Positions 60,781-64,000 of a stretch of 64,000 nucleotides of DNA are shown in pieces; the stretch's first letter is position 1, and each line of letters opens with the position of its first letter. The translations under genes and the position numbers were made by a program. The stretch lies in contig NC_134013.1 of NCBI RefSeq assembly GCF_040712315.1, positions 17,705,001 to 17,769,000 on the forward strand, written 5' to 3'. Origin of the DNA: Castanea sativa. Taxonomy: Eukaryota > Streptophyta > Magnoliopsida > Fagales > Fagaceae. The notes under the pieces were generated by a model. The model was not told where the DNA came from and did no database searches. It was given only the letters and a program-made list of their open reading frames with translations.

Positions 60781-61139
60781 CAATGGTTTTGATCCTTGAA
60801 TTTTTAAGTGAGTGTTATTGTCCTTGAAGTTTAAAAAATGAGTGCTATAAATCTCTGAAGTTAAAAAAAAATGAGCATTATTAATCCTTGAAGTTTTACA
60901 AATGAGAGTTATTGGTCAAGAAAACTAAGTAAGTTACCAATAGTGCTCACTTTTAAAAACTCATATACTAATAGCGCTCACATAAAATTTCAAGGACCTA
61001 AAAAGACTTTTTTTTTTAACTTTAGGGACTATTAGCACTCACTTGAAACTTTCGGAACCAAAAGTATTTAGTAAGTAAACTTTAGAGATAAACAGTATAT
61101 TTTGGCCCTTTATATATACACACACACACACACACGGGG

Positions 61140-61837
61140 TGTTACTCTCCCTCACGCCCATTGTTCGTAAAAACTCATCGTAATGGTGCCACGTGTAAGA
61201 CCTTGCACTTGTTAGGCCCTGGCTCTTGGGATACTGTACACAGGCATGTGTACCATTGGGCCCACGAACTCAGTCCAGACAAGCTTTGACGCCCATCAAA
61301 AGCCCGAAACAACAAGATAAAGACATTTATGACATGAACGGCGAAGGTGAGATCCTACCTGGTTGGAGAATGCATTTTCTCGAGAAGATGAGTCCTAGTA
61401 TGCTCGGCATCACCTAGGGAGTATCGCTGCCAAGTAGTCCCTCTAACGGTGGAACCAATTCCAATGCCACTCTCACGACCTCCCGCTCCCAACTAAACAC
61501 CCACTTAAGGGTAATAGCATTGGACCTCTCTTCCCACTCACCACGAAAATAATCATAACTCTTCCACTAGCCTTGGGCTATAAATAAGAGATGAGAATTT
61601 GAGAGAAGGAGATGGCAATTTGGGAGTAAATACTGAGAAAAGAGGGTCACCATTCTGAGAGAAAAAGGGAGAGCAATTCTGAGTGAAAAAGGGAGAGCAA
61701 TTCTGAGTGTAGAGAAAATAAAGGTACTTAGGTTGTCAGGCATAGAATCACCCATAGTAGGAAATCCAAAACCCACAAAACAAATAGATTGTGAGCCCAG
61801 ATAGAGGTTAGGCCCAACAACCACTTCTTGGGTACGC

Positions 61838-61840
<3 letters not shown>
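61140..61840 (+). mobile_element. LTR-like block, about 700 bp
   Basis: GC-richer block from TGTTACTCTCCC to GGGTACGCACA with a TATA box GGCTATAAATAAGAG near 61575 in the plus direction and repeated GGGAGAGCAATTCTGAGTG (61672 and 61691). TG...CA ends are present, but both flanks are dinucleotide repeats, so no target duplication can be read. Confidence 0.5.

Positions 61841-61898
<58 letters not shown>
61840..61898. repeat. (TA)n microsatellite
   Basis: About 29 TA units abutting the LTR-like block. Confidence 0.9.
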
Positions 61899-62795
61899 CT
61901 TGTAGTTACAAGAAAGATTTGAACCATAAATATTTTCATTGGAAACACTACAAGATGTCAATTAACCTCTTTTTTTTTTTTGACCTATTAGATTCTTGGA
62001 AATAATGTTACATTTTCTATCTTTAAACTTTAAAAGGGATCTTATTTCCTCCCAAAATCATTGGGAAAAAAATCTTCTTTTTTTTACCTATCTTTATTGT
62101 AAAGTACCTAAATTATTAAAGAAAAAAATCTTCTAAAAAAGTTTAGGGGTAAAACACAAACCTTTTAAAGTTGATAGAGAAAAGAAAAAAAAAATTTATA
62201 CCAAACTTTTACAGCGAAACAATATTTTAGCATAGCCTATTTGGCATCAGTTTCAACTTTTAGCTTTTAGTTTTTATGTACAACTTTTTAAAACCTCATT
62301 ATTTCTCACTTTTTCAATTTTTTTCGAGATACAAGTATACTCTAGCACACTTTCAACCAAAAAATTTATGTAAAATGCTAAATAAACTGTTTCAAAACGG
62401 AAAGATTTCCTTTACTCCAAAAACAAAAAATAAGGGTATTTTCATGGAATCACCAGAAGAGTTCCATAATTCACCGTCCTTGATCTGTGGTGGTGGGGAG
62501 CCTATGTAAACTTATGGGGTCTAATTCATCTCATACTTTAACTGTGCAAGTGGTGCCATGCAAGGTCGATCAGGATGCGAAAGTGAAACGACCAATTTAT
62601 TGTATTGAATTCATACATTAAAGTTGACAGGCTGTGCCGCTGTGGTAAGCCTCGCTTTGTCTTCTTTTTTGCTCTCTCTCTCTCTTTCATTCATGCAGAA
62701 CGTACAGGTGTCGGTGACACACAGCCAGAACCCGACTTTTCTCAGAACAAATCAAACAGTGTCAAATAAGGAAAGTAGAGAATGATAGAAATAAA
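61899..62795. other. Intergenic DNA
   Basis: No gene recognised. Contains the MITE-like stretch at 62236-62420 and a CT-rich run near 62670. Confidence 0.4.
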
Positions 62796-63737
62796 CAGTG
62801 TTATTAAACCCGGTCTAGCCCAGCCGGTCAGACCGGTGACCCAGAGCATTGACCAGACCAGGTGATCAATTGGTTTGGAAAGGTATGTGATCCGGTCAAA
62901 ACCGATGCAACCCAGTGGGTTTTAAGCAACCTGTGTGACCAGGTTGGGTTTTATTAACCCAGCCGATCGAGTTTGTGAATTGTGTGAAATTTCATTAATA
63001 AATTTACTTTATTGACTCTTTTATTATTTAAATGTATGATAATATGGTAATTTAAACAAGAAAAAACCTAAAAAATCCAAAAAAAGGCATTGTTCCTTGC
63101 GCCATGCAGATTCACACTTTGTACTTTGTAGTTTGTATGTGTACCATCATTTTTCAGTTTTCACAATTCTCAAAACCTACTGCTATGGGCTGCTACTGTT
63201 CATCATTTTTTTTATGCTTCGAAGTCTGAACTGATGTATTTTCTTTTGATTTCATTTGTGGCCTTATACAAGAGTGTAAACATGTAGATAACTTGAACTT
63301 GGAAGGGTTGGTTGAAGATGATGACAATTGGACCAACCAGTGAGAGATAGAGCAATAAGTTTAGAGTTTGAGATTTTCCTTTTTATTTATTTAATATACA
63401 TCATTTTTAGACATGTAAGAAGATTTTCTTTAGCAAAAACTTTGTTGCAATCTTATGAAATTTGCTTATTTTCCTTGTGAATTTTATAGAATTTCTAATG
63501 CTATTGATTTTGAAATATTGATATTGAATTATAATGACGAGTTTAATTTAGGCATATGCCTTTTTTTAATTTACATATTCATGTTATGATTTCTCAAACT
63601 TAATTTTATATATATTTAATTTTTAAAATTTTTTTATTTGACCATGTGGTTCGATCGATGACCCACTGGTTGAACCAATGACCTAGTGACCTAGCTCATA
63701 GATCGGGTTAACGCCGGGTCCGGATTTAATAACTATG
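62796..63737 (+). mobile_element. hAT deletion derivative, 942 bp
   Basis: Inverted ends CAGTGTTATTAAACCCGG and CATAGTTATTAAATCCGG. The 8-bp flanks GAAATAAA and GAAAGAAA match in 7 of 8. Subterminal parts are rich in GACCGG/GACCCA-type repeats in both orientations. A short frame at 63290-63343 ends VEDDDNWTNQ before a TGA, resembling the acidic tail of plant hAT transposases, so this is probably a deleted copy of an autonomous element. Confidence 0.75.
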
Positions 63738-64000
63738 GAAAGAAACAAACTAAAGAGTGGCGTTTGCTGTGGTAAATCAGTAATAAGTCTCAAACACATC
63801 TTTTTGTGAATGATTTTCATCATCACTGTTTATTTATCTAGTAATATACAACAAAATTTTATAATTTTTTTTCAAAATTTATTGAGATAATAGATCTTTT
63901 TTTTTTTTTTTTGAGAATCAAGATAATAGCTAATAATTAGTACAACATCATTTTCACTTAAACCTCTTTGCACTAAAACCACCAATTTATTGCACACCAA
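63738..64000. other. Intergenic DNA to the window edge
   Basis: No feature recognised. Confidence 0.4.

Noticed and set aside
1..64000. CRISPR arrays, bacterial operons, rRNA or tRNA genes
   Set aside because: No regularly spaced repeats or prokaryotic gene order; the only tRNA-like sequence is the SINE head at 34150, which lacks a full cloverleaf.

Overview
This window is AT-rich nuclear DNA from a flowering plant, most likely a woody rosid. The evidence is short exons split by GT-AG introns, an OCTOPUS-type gene fragment, plant Ty1/copia elements, hAT, Harbinger-like and Mutator-like transposons, a tRNA-derived SINE and long (TA)n tracts. I saw no bacterial or organellar genes. A Fagaceae-type tree is my guess; nothing in the sequence proves it.

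One host gene frames the window. The first exon of a BRCT-domain protein lies at 1-214 on the minus strand and runs off the left edge. A paralogous copy, also minus, spans 58453 to 49130. In that right copy I could place eight exons. The last six join into a 321-codon reading frame without a stop. The 5' part is damaged: a 418-bp MITE sits at the exon-1 splice donor, and the exons between the first BRCT half-domain and the second BRCT domain are missing, with a stray OCTOPUS-like gene fragment in the gap. The last three exons occur a third time as a decayed pseudogene at 28.7-29.8 kb.

Between the BRCT copies, 6.6-37.8 kb holds four related tandem segments, all minus. Each carries a two-exon gene encoding a copia-type Gag (UBN2-like) domain, mostly with a CCHC zinc knuckle, but no adjacent protease, integrase or reverse transcriptase and no LTRs. 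Gene 1 (9680-11271) is intact. Gene 4 (36080-36816) is intact from an internal ATG. Gene 3 (29812-32232) has an intact first exon but a frameshift before the knuckle. Gene 2 is a pseudogene. The conserved exon-intron structure and splice phase suggest a host gene family derived from a retrotransposon gag, which is the most interesting system here.

The rest is mobile DNA. There are two related copia elements (16.7-22.5 kb without gag; 38.4-43.8 kb without integrase and RT), several solo LTRs, one 5'-truncated LINE, one SINE, hAT-type elements (30.7, 43.9, 46.4 and 62.8 kb), Harbinger-like MITEs (3.1, 40.3, 50.5, 57.1 and 57.8 kb) and a 1.7-kb Mutator-like element at 55.2 kb. Because the tandem segments are paralogous, several insertions can be confirmed by an empty site in a sister copy.

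Right of 58.5 kb I found no gene, only repeats: an exact 69-bp tandem duplication, microsatellites, an LTR-like block and a 942-bp hAT derivative keeping a possible transposase C-terminus.
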